From Gammaproteobacteria bacterium (GTDB lineage Bacteria; Pseudomonadota; Gammaproteobacteria; Pseudomonadales; Azotimanducaceae), in NCBI GenBank assembly GCA_002690865.1, contig NZGG01000015.1, positions 1 through 64,000 on the forward strand: a DNA stretch of 64,000 nt. Reading direction: 5' to 3'. Shown here piece by piece: positions 48,892-57,781 of the stretch; positions within the stretch are counted from its first letter, which is position 1, and each line of letters begins with the position of its first letter. Both the position numbers and the translations under genes were made by a program. The notes beneath the pieces are model-generated. The model ran no database searches. It saw only the letters and a program-made list of their open reading frames with translations, and was not told the DNA's origin.

Positions 48892-50459
48892 ATGTTTCCT
48901 ATTAGTGATTGATAGATGGATTTATACTCATCCTGTACTTCAAAAAGATAATCTGAAAACATTTTTTGCTCCAGTGCGTCTTGTTTTCTTTGATTTGCAA
49001 ATGATGTTTCTGCCAGATTAGAAAAAAATTTAAAATCATATTTTTCGAGTGGTGTTCTTAAAAACGTTGCTCGATGACTGAGGCTCTGTTTAATCGCGAA
49101 TTCCTGGAATGACTGGTGATCTAAATCCTTCAATAATAGTGAGCTAGGGGTTAAACCAGGGTCTTCAATCTTTGCCTTTTGTTTTGCAATCGATGAGGAG
49201 TAGGAATTACCACCATTCACTTGATCTAGTAAAAGACTACTATCCTCAAGTTGTTCTAGGATTAGTCTCCCCCATTCTCTAACGGAACGTTTTACCCCCA
49301 TATCATCCAATTTAAGGTCACTACTGCGCCCTCCGTTTGCAACAGATTCCATATTCAAATCGATAGATGTAGTTAGGTGTTTATCGTGCTTTGGGCTTGG
49401 AGTTATCAAACAATGCAATAACAGGATATCCAAGAAATTAATGGTCTCTTCACTTATTCCCAGTGGTTCATAGGGATCAATATCTAAAAGTCTTACCTCA
49501 ATATACTCAACTCCATCTTGTTGTAGAGCGGATAGGGAATTGAGTCCTTGCCGAGGTATACGTTTTGCCCGAACAGAACTATAAAACTCAGCCTCAGATT
49601 GCAGTATATTATTATTAATTTGGGCTAAATTGCTGACGTCTAGTTCTCCATAGCCTTGGTAATTGGTGCATATCGCCTCCGCGAGGCAGAAGAGGTATTC
49701 TTGAAGTGAGTTATAGGAAATATTGAGGAGGCTGGATTGAGTTGCGCTTTTATAGCCCAGATTGCCGTTACGTAAGGACGTCGCATTGGATTGATACCAA
49801 GTTGAACTGTCTAATTTAGATAGCTCTTGTTGCGTTTCTTGTAGAAATGATTCGGATACTACTGGAGAGGCTCCAAAGAGATAAGTTGGCAACCATGATA
49901 GTCGTTGGAAATTCCGTAATAAATCAAAATAACGTGAGGTGCGAAATTCCTTTATCCCTAGTGACGAGTGTTCTTCGTTCTTAAGTGCTTTCCAGAAACT
50001 ATCTTTGAAGGAAAAATTGTAATGAATTGCACAGATTGTCTGCATAGTTCGTCCATAGCGAGATGCTAGGCCTCGTCGATACGTCTCTTTAAGCTGTGCT
50101 AAATTCGATTGCCCGTAGCGAGCAATTGGTATTTCCTGATCGCTAGGTAATGCGCATGGCATACTTGCGGGCCATAAGATTTCATTTTCTAAAGATGAGT
50201 AAATAAATCGATGGATTTTGTAGAGTTCACTTAGTGCCTCTGCAGAACTTTCGCAAACTGGTGTAATCAATTCTAGCTGTGATTCCGCGAAATCGGTAGT
50301 AATTCTGGGATTAAATAGTTTGGATCCGAGAAATCTGGGATGGTTCGATTGTGCGAGCCATCCCTGCGGTGTGGTGCGGAGGGTTTCTCGTTCAAGGCCA
50401 CAATTGAACTGCAAAAGACTGCTATCTTTGCGAGAAATAGTATTAAGTATGTTAGCCAT
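48888..50459 (-). CDS. gshA: Glutamate-cysteine ligase, type I (gammaproteobacterial)
   Basis: GshA makes gamma-glutamylcysteine, the first step of glutathione synthesis and a possible sulfur donor for EgtB-type enzymes. The 523-residue length matches E. coli (518). Conserved parts include GLERETLRTTPQGWLAQ, ITTDFAESQLELITP, and EYIEVRLLDIDPYEPLGI. It starts 9 bases after the hslR stop and overlaps acpH by 4 bases. Confidence 0.95.
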   Translation of the reverse strand: MANILNTISRKDSSLLQFNCGLERETLRTTPQGWLAQSNHPRFLGSKLFNPRITTDFAESQLELITPVCESSAEALSELYKIHRFIYSSLENEILWPASMPCALPSDQEIPIARYGQSNLAQLKETYRRGLASRYGRTMQTICAIHYNFSFKDSFWKALKNEEHSSLGIKEFRTSRYFDLLRNFQRLSWLPTYLFGASPVVSESFLQETQQELSKLDSSTWYQSNATSLRNGNLGYKSATQSSLLNISYNSLQEYLFCLAEAICTNYQGYGELDVSNLAQINNNILQSEAEFYSSVRAKRIPRQGLNSLSALQQDGVEYIEVRLLDIDPYEPLGISEETINFLDILLLHCLITPSPKHDKHLTTSIDLNMESVANGGRSSDLKLDDMGVKRSVREWGRLILEQLEDSSLLLDQVNGGNSYSSSIAKQKAKIEDPGLTPSSLLLKDLDHQSFQEFAIKQSLSHRATFLRTPLEKYDFKFFSNLAETSFANQRKQDALEQKMFSDYLFEVQDEYKSIYQSLIGNM

Positions 50460-50468
50460 ATTTATTTT

Positions 50469-50849
50469 TTAATATAGGTTCCGTTCACGGAATTTATGCA
50501 GAAGTCGGCGGTCCCGTTTACTGGGACTGGTTTGAGTTATCAAAACCCCAGCTGCTTTCCTTTTGAGCGCCGCTAACTTGCGATTTTCAATACTCTCTTG
50601 CGTCTCTCTGTATAACTGATCAGCAATGGACGCGTTGCCTCTTTTATTCGAAAGGTCTGTAACTACGATCTGTTTTTCCTCCAAGCCTTGCCGGATGGTT
50701 AGTTCGTCATTAACCTTCAGTTGTTTGCTCGGCTTGCAACGGAAGCCATTAACATTCACTTTGCCTCCACTAATAGCTTCTTTTGCTTTTGCGCGACTTT
50801 TGAAGAATCGCGCTGCCCACAGCCAGGTGTCGATGCGAACCGTTACCAA
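50469..50849 (-). CDS. hslR: Ribosome-associated heat shock protein Hsp15 (S4 domain)
   Basis: Hsp15 binds stalled 50S subunits carrying peptidyl-tRNA. The 126-residue protein has an N-terminal S4 RNA-binding domain, RIDTWLWAARFFKSRAKAKEAI with GGKVNVNG, and a basic C-terminal tail (SPSKRDRRLLHKFRERN). It overlaps yrfG by 7 bases; the yrfG-hslR pair is the same in E. coli. No hslO follows here. Confidence 0.93.
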   Translation of the reverse strand: MVTVRIDTWLWAARFFKSRAKAKEAISGGKVNVNGFRCKPSKQLKVNDELTIRQGLEEKQIVVTDLSNKRGNASIADQLYRETQESIENRKLAALKRKAAGVLITQTSPSKRDRRLLHKFRERNLY

Positions 50850-51514
50850 TATGATACCTCGGAACTTAATGTGCTGAGGTCCTCTATAGCAGAAAATTCA
50901 CCAGTGGCTTGAATTCCTCGAGATGAATCTGGTTTGGTAATACTCAATTGATAGGTAATCCCCGATTCTTTTGCTGCTTTTAGGCAACTGATATTGTCGT
51001 CGATGACCAGAGTTCGAGATACGTCAAGATTTCGATTTGTGATAACCATTGCCCAAAATTCTCGCCTCTCTTTTGGCAGGCCATAGGCGTGACTACTGAT
51101 AAAATCGGGAACCCAATGATTTAGCCGCGTAAGTGTATTTTTTAGTTTGACCACATTAGGATGCGCATTTGTTACAACAATTGCGTTGATTGACGTTTTG
51201 GCGAGGCCCCTAAGGAACTTTAAAGAACCATCTCGGTATCGGATAAGGTGACTCAGCTCTTTTTTTAGCGAGATGATGTCTATGCTAAATTTCTTTGACC
51301 AATGGTCAGTACAGTACCAATTGAGAGTGCCGTATTCTTTGGCAAGTTCATTATCTATATAGGTTTTAGCTTTTTTCAATGGCACAAGATTTATTTCTGA
51401 GTATCTTTGATGAAGATAATAATTCCAGAAATAATTATCATAATGTAGGTCCAAAAGTGTTCCATCCATGTCAAGTAGAAGATAAGAGATGTTAGAAAGA
51501 TTCGGCGTTTGCAT
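50843..51514 (-). CDS. yrfG: HAD-superfamily hydrolase, GMP/IMP nucleotidase YrfG-like
   Basis: The 223-residue HAD phosphatase has motif I LDMDGTLLDLHYDNYFW, motif II VVTNAH, and motif IV LVIDDNISCLKAA. The motif I context and the hslR neighbour match YrfG, a purine nucleotidase in E. coli. Substrate is by family inference. It is divergent from cysQ across about 108 bases. Confidence 0.87.
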   Translation of the reverse strand: MQTPNLSNISYLLLDMDGTLLDLHYDNYFWNYYLHQRYSEINLVPLKKAKTYIDNELAKEYGTLNWYCTDHWSKKFSIDIISLKKELSHLIRYRDGSLKFLRGLAKTSINAIVVTNAHPNVVKLKNTLTRLNHWVPDFISSHAYGLPKERREFWAMVITNRNLDVSRTLVIDDNISCLKAAKESGITYQLSITKPDSSRGIQATGEFSAIEDLSTLSSEVSYW

Positions 51515-51622
51515 CAGAGGGTACCCTAGGCTACTCTCATCTTACCACTAATACTGACTGTGATATGTTGCTCTATTTTACTTTTTTAGTGCCTCTTTAC
51601 GTCTATTTGCTTGGATTTAGGA

Positions 51623-52447
51623 ATGGCTGATCTGCTCAACTCAATGATTAATATTGCTCGCGAAGCTGGCGAAGTCATTCTTGCAATCTATCGAGAAGAT
51701 GACGTCGGTCTGGAGTTTAAGGCTGATAAGTCTCCTTTGACGAGGGCAGACTTGGCTGCGAATAATATTATATTTGATGGCTTGAAGGATATAGCTCCAA
51801 CAATTCCCATTCTATCTGAGGAGGGCCCGCTTGTTGGATATTCGAATCGATGCCAATGGGATGAGTACTTCCTAGTTGATCCTTTGGATGGTACTAAAGA
51901 GTTTATCAACCGTAACGGAGAGTTTACCGTTAACATAGCTCTTATCAGAGAGGGTTGTCCGGTACTTGGTGTTGTATTTGTTCCTGTTGAGAATGTGGTT
52001 TTCAGCGGAACTCAAATTGACATACCCAAAGCATTTGTATCACGCAAAAACCAAGTTAGGGAAATTAAGACGCGTCCTATCGAGTTAGACAAAGTTTTAA
52101 CCGTTTTAACGAGTAGGAGGCATGGTAGAAAAGCTGATTCTAATTTCCTTATAAACCTAAATAAGCATTTTGCCGCAATTGAAACAAAGGCTATCGGCAG
52201 TTCTTTAAAGTTTTGTATAGTGGCAGAAGGTCAAGCTGACATTTATCCCAGGTTGGCGCCTACGTCAGAATGGGACACGGCTGCCGCGCAAGCTATTGTT
52301 GAATCAGCCGGAGGCGCCGTTCTAGGTCCTTCTCTACACCCGTTACGTTACAACACTAAAAGCGATATGCTGAATCCAAATTTTATTGTCATAGGTGATA
52401 AAAACTTCCCATTTTCAGAGGTGCTAAGAGACTTTCCTCTAACATGA
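51623..52447 (+). CDS. cysQ: 3'(2'),5'-bisphosphate nucleotidase CysQ
   Basis: CysQ removes the 3'-phosphate from PAP or PAPS, preventing toxic build-up during sulfate assimilation. I start at ATG 51623 (274 residues, MADLLNSMINIAREAG), with GGA 8 bases upstream. The in-frame TTG at 51611 is less likely. Inositol-monophosphatase-family metal motifs are present: SEEGP, LVDPLDGTKEFINRNGEFTVNIAL, and the C-terminal PRLAPTSEWDTAAAQAIVESAGG. Confidence 0.95.
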   Translation: MADLLNSMINIAREAGEVILAIYREDDVGLEFKADKSPLTRADLAANNIIFDGLKDIAPTIPILSEEGPLVGYSNRCQWDEYFLVDPLDGTKEFINRNGEFTVNIALIREGCPVLGVVFVPVENVVFSGTQIDIPKAFVSRKNQVREIKTRPIELDKVLTVLTSRRHGRKADSNFLINLNKHFAAIETKAIGSSLKFCIVAEGQADIYPRLAPTSEWDTAAAQAIVESAGGAVLGPSLHPLRYNTKSDMLNPNFIVIGDKNFPFSEVLRDFPLT

Positions 52448-52482
52448 AATCATCACTACTCGTTACATTGTAAATATCAAAA

Positions 52483-52520
52483 TTACATAAACCCCTCGTT
52501 TTGAGGTTATGTAAATTTTA
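52483..52520 (+). terminator. Possible terminator of cysQ
   Basis: TTACATAA (52483-52490) pairs with TTATGTAA (52507-52514), and CCTC (52494-52497) with GAGG (52503-52506), with three unpaired bases on the left arm. The stem is followed by ATTTTA, a weak T-tract. It begins 36 bases after the cysQ stop. Confidence 0.35.
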
Positions 52521-52537
52521 AAAATGGAGATGTTTGG

Positions 52538-52620
52538 TCTCAGCTAGCCAAGCTGTAGGCATGCTTCTTCTACTGAGAAGAATACTGTATAAAAATACAG
52601 CTTTAGCTAGTGAGATTTTT
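52538..52620 (+). repeat. Nested inverted repeat with T-tract; possible structured RNA
   Basis: Three arms pair in register: TCTCA (52538-52542) with TGAGA (52611-52615), CTAGC (52544-52548) with GCTAG (52606-52610), and AAGCTGTA (52550-52557) with TACAGCTT (52596-52603), giving 18 base pairs with small bulges. Inside the loop TTCTTCT (52565-52571) pairs with AGAAGAA (52576-52582). Five T's follow the outer stem. It could be a terminator-ended structured RNA or an elaborate regulatory site, since its right arm overlaps a LexA-like box. Confidence 0.45.
52583..52600. promoter_or_regulatory. LexA-like SOS box
   Basis: TACTGTATAAAAATACAG contains CTGT-N8-ACAG and follows the gammaproteobacterial LexA consensus TACTG-(TA)5-CAGTA except at the last bases. 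It lies about 490 bases upstream of rpoD. In E. coli a LexA site has been reported ahead of rpsU-dnaG-rpoD, so an SOS link to rpoD is conceivable. It is the only such match I noticed in intergenic DNA of this window. Confidence 0.45.
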
Positions 52621-53087
52621 AATATAACTGCTAAAAAGGTTAATTAGAAGAATAGAAAAATGGAGATTTCTAATGTCTAGATATATTGTTATAGTAAAAG
52701 TCAATCTAACATCCTGAATTCCAAAGAAAAATATATGTACTCTGAATAAATTTTTTTCTTAAAGGTTCTCACCGGCACCACCCTTAAATATCGCATCATC
52801 TAATACGCTCTGAATTCCGTAATTCAGAGATGTATTTCAAATATTATTATGGACAAGGCCTAGGTATGACTTGATAATACTAAAAATGACAACATGCATG
52901 CCGCACGAACGAACATTCTCTTCTACCTTGGCTAAATAACATTTCCATGTTTAAGGTTAGCATCAGCTTTTCGTTCCGAGCCTTCCGATAGGCCACCAGA
53001 TACTATGCCTTGGGTATGCATAGATTTTTTAATGAGATGCAGACGCATTGGGGCAATTGTCAAATAAAATAAAGGAGGCTGTGGCTT

Positions 53088-54998
53088 ATGGCAAATAATG
53101 GCAGCGAAGGAGATTTCGACTCAATTATCGAAAACGAATCCTTGGATGGCACGTCTGAAGATATAGAAGCGCTTAACGTCCTTTCTGAGCGTGCGTCGTT
53201 GCTGGAAGGAGACGACGATGAGGCGGAGTCGGAGACTTCAAAATTAAAGGTTTTGATCGAGAAAGGAAAAGATCAAGGTTATCTCACTTACGATCAATTA
53301 ACGGAGACCCTGCCTAAGAGTATTGAAGAGTCCGACGATTTTGAAAACATTGTTCAGATGTTTGAAGAGATGGGTATCTCCATATATGAGGTGGCCCCTG
53401 CACCTACTGGAATGAAAGATGCTGGGGAGGAGCCGATAAATGTGGATCCAGCAATGGCTATTGACGTTAGTGGAAAAACGATGGATCCAGTGCGCATGTA
53501 TATGCGTGAAATGGGTACCGTTCCCCTGCTTACCCGAGACGGTGAGATAGAAATAGCAAAGCGTATTGAAGAAGGCATCCGAGAGACAATGGCTATCCTC
53601 GCGCGATATCCTGGCACTGTTGAGCGTATTGTTGAGGAATATGAAAGAATCGTAGCTGAAGAAGGCGATGTAGCCACAATTATAAGTGGTTTCCTAGATC
53701 CTGAAGATGTTATTCCCGACATGTCAGAACTGGCAGAAGCTAAGTCGAGCGGTAATTATGAGGCAGATGAGGAAGAAGAAAAAAAAGGTCCTGATTTAAC
53801 TCTAGTGCACAAAAGATTTAAGGATCTTCAAAAGTGCTTTAAACAGTCGCAAAATGTTATTACGAAGGAAGGTCGCAATTCGAAAAAAACAAAGAAAGCA
53901 CTTGATAAACTAGGGGATGCATTTGGTCTCTTTAAGTTGATACCCGCACAGATGGATCCTGTTCTTGAATTAGTTCGAGATGACCAACGGAAAATTCGCG
54001 ATCAAGAAAAATTAGTTCGCAATCTTTGTATCAACAAAGCAAAAATGCCGAGAGACGAATTTGTTAGTCGGTTTACGAAAAATGAGACGAATGTTGATTG
54101 GATCGATAATGTAATCGCTGAAGGAAAAGAATATTCCGCTAAGCTTCAGCGCTACAGAGTATCAATTCGTCACGGTCACAAAGTCATCAAGCGGATTTCA
54201 GAAAGTACAGGACTCGAAATTGATGAGATCAAGGATATCAACCGCCGATTGTTCGTAGCACTTGGAAAAACTCGTGCTGCTAAGAAAGATATGATTGAAG
54301 CTAACCTACGTTTAGTGATTTCAATTGCAAAAAAATATACCAATCGTGGTTTGCATTTTTTGGATCTTATTCAAGAAGGTAATATTGGTTTGATGAAAGC
54401 TGTTGACAAGTTTGAGTATCGGCGCGGATTTAAATTTTCAACCTATGCTACGTGGTGGATCCGTCAGGCAATTACGAGATCAATATCAGATCTGGCAAGG
54501 ACTATTCGGGTGCCTGTTCATATGATGGAGACGGTTAATAAACTTAATCGGCTCACACGTCAGCTGATTCAGGAACTGGGAAGGAATCCAACTATAGAAG
54601 AACTAAGTGCTAAAATGGAATTGCCTGAAGACAAGGTTCTGAAAGCGTTGGATGTAGCTAAACAACCAATTTCGCTTGAAACACCCGTTGGTGACGACGA
54701 TGATTCAACTATGTGGAATTTAGTGAGTGATACTTCAGTTGAGTCTCCAATGGATCATGCAACTGATAAGGGTCTTAAGGAGACAACTACCGATGTTCTA
54801 ACTGCTTTAACGGAGCGTGAGGCGAAGGTGCTACGTATGCGATTTGGTATCGACATGAACACTGACCACACTCTAGAGGAGGTTGGTCGGCAGTTTTCGG
54901 TGACAAGAGAACGTATTAGGCAAATCGAAGCGAAGGCTCTTAGAAAGCTTCGTCATCCTGCTCGTTCGGAACAACTTCGTAGTTTCATTGACGGTTGA
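53088..54998 (+). CDS. rpoD: RNA polymerase sigma factor RpoD (sigma-70)
   Basis: This is the primary sigma factor. The 636-residue protein has region 1.1 at the N-terminus ([20 protein letters not shown]), region 1.2 ([19 protein letters not shown]), the large non-conserved insert of proteobacterial sigma-70, region 2 ([33 protein letters not shown]), region 3 and region 4 ([36 protein letters not shown]). A strong AAAGGAGGC lies just upstream of the start. The usual rpsU and dnaG neighbours are missing. A short acidic tract occurs near residue 45 (GDDDEAESE). Confidence 0.98.
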   Translation: MANNGSEGDFDSIIENESLDGTSEDIEALNVLSERASLLEGDDDEAESETSKLKVLIEKGKDQGYLTYDQLTETLPKSIEESDDFENIVQMFEEMGISIYEVAPAPTGMKDAGEEPINVDPAMAIDVSGKTMDPVRMYMREMGTVPLLTRDGEIEIAKRIEEGIRETMAILARYPGTVERIVEEYERIVAEEGDVATIISGFLDPEDVIPDMSELAEAKSSGNYEADEEEEKKGPDLTLVHKRFKDLQKCFKQSQNVITKEGRNSKKTKKALDKLGDAFGLFKLIPAQMDPVLELVRDDQRKIRDQEKLVRNLCINKAKMPRDEFVSRFTKNETNVDWIDNVIAEGKEYSAKLQRYRVSIRHGHKVIKRISESTGLEIDEIKDINRRLFVALGKTRAAKKDMIEANLRLVISIAKKYTNRGLHFLDLIQEGNIGLMKAVDKFEYRRGFKFSTYATWWIRQAITRSISDLARTIRVPVHMMETVNKLNRLTRQLIQELGRNPTIEELSAKMELPEDKVLKALDVAKQPISLETPVGDDDDSTMWNLVSDTSVESPMDHATDKGLKETTTDVLTALTEREAKVLRMRFGIDMNTDHTLEEVGRQFSVTRERIRQIEAKALRKLRHPARSEQLRSFIDG

Positions 54999-55359
54999 GG
55001 GCGTTTTTTACTTTGTTGTTCGTGGGGAAGTTTAATCGAACCATTGCCTTGCTTGACGTATGCCCCCGGTTTCTATGGATTTTTAAAACGCGATCGTGTT
55101 TTTCTTTGTGCTGAACTTTGGCCCATGCAAATCATCATCTCGATACTTGTAGGGTGTGCCTAAATGGGGAAGTAATCTTAGTTTCGGAATATTGGCCGTT
55201 GTTACTCTCACTGTTATCAGTATCGCTCTATTAAATGCAAAGAATTTTTCGCTAAGGTGGAATAAGGCATCTGAATATATAACTTAGGGTTTATATAATA
55301 ATGGCAGCAAATACTCATCTTCATATGTTTCCGTCCTAAATCAACTTTTTGGAGTAGCT
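54999..55359. other. 361-base gap between rpoD and the acyl-CoA dehydrogenases
   Basis: I find no tRNA, terminator hairpin or supported gene here. A 43-codon frame with one hydrophobic stretch (55156-55287, GTG start) is open but lacks a good ribosome site. The end carries the GGAG ribosome site of the next gene. Confidence 0.5.
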
Positions 55360-56472
55360 ATGAACTTTGAATTTTCTGATGAGCAAAACCTTTTGCGTGA
55401 GCAAGCTCGCGGTTTTTTGGAACAAAATTGTCAACCAAAAGCGGTGCGAGCTGTTCTGGAGGGAGAGGAATCCTACGATTACGCATTGTGGGATAAGATT
55501 ATTGAAATGGGCTGGACTTCGGCCGTAATCCCAGAAGAGTTTGGGGGTCTCGGATTAAGTTATCTGGAACTATCTGTGATTTCAGAGGAACTCGGCAGAG
55601 TCTGCGCACCAGTTCCTTTTTCTTCGACGGTTTATCTTTTAACTGAGGCAATTTTGGCGTCTGGGAGTAACGCCCAAAAAGAGTATTGGCTCCCGAAATT
55701 AGCAGAGGGGAAAGTTATAGGCTGCCTTGCTCTTATAGAGAGGGAAGGCCAACCAACCGAGACTAATATTCACGTGAAATTTGATGAGGGTAATCTTTCT
55801 GGTACTAAATTATTAGTTACTGATGGCGATATTGCTGACTTGGGTGTCGTTTTTGCCCGAGATAAGGTGGGTGTTTCTGCTTACCTTGTAGACCTTAATC
55901 AGAAAGGTATAACAAGAAAAAGAATAAGCACAATTGACCCTACTCGATCACATGCAAAAATTCATTTTGAGGAGGTTGAAAGTGAGCTGCTGGGCGAAGA
56001 AGGGAAAGGCTGGAAATTATTAGAAGAAATTTATAATCGTGCTGCGGTCCTATTCGCCTGGGAACAGATTGGGGGTTCGGAGTCTGCGCTGAATATGGCC
56101 AAAGAATACGCGCTTGGCAGATTCGCTTTTGGAAGGCCTATAGGTTCCTATCAGGCTATTAAACATAAATTGGCGCATGCGTATGTAAAAAATACTCTAG
56201 CAAGGAGTAATTGTTACTACGGTTCTTGGGCGTTGTCTAATGATGCACCGGAATTAGCGGTGGCCGCTGCGGCAGCGAGAATCTCTGCGACCCAAGCTTA
56301 TTACTACGCTGCTAAAGAAAATATTCAGACTCACGGGGGAATGGGTTTTACGTGGGAGTTTGATTGTCAGTTTCCATATAGGCGTTCAAAATTATTGGCT
56401 GTCAATATAGGTAACGAGTATTGGTGGCAGGATAGACTAATTTCCGCGATAGAAAACGAACGCTCAGCGTAA
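55360..56472 (+). CDS. Acyl-CoA dehydrogenase family protein, subunit 1
   Basis: This flavoenzyme family oxidises acyl-CoA thioesters to enoyl-CoA. The 370-residue protein has the N-terminal helical domain (MNFEFSDEQNLLREQARGFLEQ), a reduced middle beta domain, and a C-terminal helical domain with THGGMGFTWEFDCQFPYRRSK, where the Glu after TW is the candidate catalytic base. It is followed by a second acyl-CoA dehydrogenase after 11 bases. Such adjacent unequal pairs are known as heteromeric enzymes acting on bulky or branched acyl-CoAs, for example in steroid side-chain degradation. The substrate here is not known. Confidence 0.88.
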   Translation: MNFEFSDEQNLLREQARGFLEQNCQPKAVRAVLEGEESYDYALWDKIIEMGWTSAVIPEEFGGLGLSYLELSVISEELGRVCAPVPFSSTVYLLTEAILASGSNAQKEYWLPKLAEGKVIGCLALIEREGQPTETNIHVKFDEGNLSGTKLLVTDGDIADLGVVFARDKVGVSAYLVDLNQKGITRKRISTIDPTRSHAKIHFEEVESELLGEEGKGWKLLEEIYNRAAVLFAWEQIGGSESALNMAKEYALGRFAFGRPIGSYQAIKHKLAHAYVKNTLARSNCYYGSWALSNDAPELAVAAAAARISATQAYYYAAKENIQTHGGMGFTWEFDCQFPYRRSKLLAVNIGNEYWWQDRLISAIENERSA

Positions 56473-56483
56473 GGGTTTAAAGA

Positions 56484-57692
56484 ATGGATTTCAGTGATAC
56501 TTCAGAAGAAGCGCAGTTTAGGGACCAAGCACAGAAGTGGTTAGCCACTAATATTCCATCGGAGCAAGAACTAAAAGGGATGGACCATATCAGCCGTGCT
56601 AAGTTATGGGAAAAGCGAAAATTCGATCATGGCTGGTCATGTATAAGCTGGCCTAAAGAATATGGTGGTCAAGGTGGATCAGCTATACAGGAGGTAATCT
56701 GGGGTCAAGAAGAGTCAAAGTTCGTCTTACCTGAGACTAATATAAATATTATCGGTCAGGGTATGTGCGGACCAACAATGATGGCTTGGGCGACCAAAGA
56801 ACAAAATAGACGATTCTTACCGCCTTTAGCCAGTGGTGAGGAAGTATGGTGTCAACTGTTTAGTGAACCAGCAGGAGGTTCTGATTTAGCCGCATTGCGG
56901 ACAAGAGCTGACAGAGAAGGAGATGATTGGCTTGTCAACGGACAAAAGATATGGACATCAGGTGCACATTATTCAGACTATGCGATTCTGGTTCTACGAA
57001 CTGACCCTCTTGTACCAAAGCATCAGGGCCTTTCATTCTTTTTTATCTCGATGAAATCTCCTGGTATTGAAGTTAAGCCCATCAAACAAATATCCGGAGA
57101 GTCTAATTTCAACGAGGTATATTTCACTGATGTAAGAGTGCCAGATTCCCAGAGGCTAGGTGAAGTAGGCCAAGGTTGGCAGGTTGCTTTAACAACATTA
57201 ATGAACGAGAGGGCTACGATTGGGGGTGGGGGTGGCCTAGGATTTAATGAAATATTTAGTTTGGCGCGGAAAGTTAATTTTGGACCTCATACCGCGATTA
57301 AAGATATAGGTGTAAGACGAAAACTAGCTGATTGGTACGTGCAAGAGACAGGGCTGAGGTATACTGGTTATAGAGCACTTTCAGCTCTGTCACGCGGCGA
57401 TCTACCAGGGCCAGAAAACTCCATTGGTAAGCTCGTTGGAGCTCCTAAAACACAAGATATGGCCGCTTTTGCGATCGATCTTCTTGACGGGGCGGGTGTC
57501 ATTGCTGATGGAGAAGTATCAGAGTTAGCTGCTGAATTTCAGCAGGCTTATATGGCCGCCCCAGGATTACGTATTGCTGGAGGAACCGATGAAGTGATGG
57601 CGAATATTATAGCGGAACGCGTTCTGGGTTTACCTCAGGAGGTCAGGGTAGACAAGGGAATTCCTTTTAATGAAGTGCCCACCTCAGATTGA
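56484..57692 (+). CDS. Acyl-CoA dehydrogenase family protein, subunit 2
   Basis: The 402-residue protein is a second, more canonical acyl-CoA dehydrogenase. It has GQKIWTSGAHYSDYAILVLRTDP (FAD-binding beta domain), QLFSEPAGGSDLA, and the C-terminal LRIAGGTDEVMANIIAERVLGLP typical of this subgroup. It starts 11 bases after the first dehydrogenase and its stop codon lies inside a terminator hairpin, so the two form a bicistronic operon. Joint action as a heterotetramer is inferred from family examples. Confidence 0.9.
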   Translation: MDFSDTSEEAQFRDQAQKWLATNIPSEQELKGMDHISRAKLWEKRKFDHGWSCISWPKEYGGQGGSAIQEVIWGQEESKFVLPETNINIIGQGMCGPTMMAWATKEQNRRFLPPLASGEEVWCQLFSEPAGGSDLAALRTRADREGDDWLVNGQKIWTSGAHYSDYAILVLRTDPLVPKHQGLSFFFISMKSPGIEVKPIKQISGESNFNEVYFTDVRVPDSQRLGEVGQGWQVALTTLMNERATIGGGGGLGFNEIFSLARKVNFGPHTAIKDIGVRRKLADWYVQETGLRYTGYRALSALSRGDLPGPENSIGKLVGAPKTQDMAAFAIDLLDGAGVIADGEVSELAAEFQQAYMAAPGLRIAGGTDEVMANIIAERVLGLPQEVRVDKGIPFNEVPTSD

Positions 57693-57698
57693 GGTGGG
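57678..57698 (+). terminator. Hairpin at the end of the acyl-CoA dehydrogenase operon
   Basis: CCCACCTCA (57678-57686) pairs perfectly with TGAGGTGGG (57690-57698) across a three-base loop. The TGA stop of the second dehydrogenase is the first three bases of the right arm. The following ATTCCTGTTTTG is only a broken T-tract, so termination may be partial. Confidence 0.55.
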
Positions 57699-57781
57699 AT
57701 TCCTGTTTTGCTCACGCATGGAGATATTCTGTCATTTGAGGAAGGTGGTGCAGTACAATCTCCAAGTTTACGTGGCTACAA

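Larger units (their letters stand above)
52448..53087. other. 640-base gene-free region upstream of rpoD
   Basis: No convincing gene is seen on either strand. It holds a terminator-like hairpin after cysQ (52483-52520), a nested inverted repeat (52538-52620), a LexA-like box (52583-52600), a perfect 9-base-stem hairpin (CTCTGAATT at 52808-52816, AATTCAGAG at 52821-52829, four-base loop), and a weaker CTATGC/GCATAG hairpin followed by six T's (53003-53030). A strong AAAGGAGGC ribosome site for rpoD lies near its end. It is the longest gene-free stretch in the window. Confidence 0.7.

Noticed and set aside
52673-52717. 14-codon frame with a GGAG site downstream of the LexA-like box, as an SOS-induced toxin
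   Set aside because: Too short and without a clear membrane helix; kept only as a remark in the LexA finding.
55156-55287. 43-codon membrane-like frame after rpoD
   Set aside because: GTG start without a convincing ribosome site and no known family.
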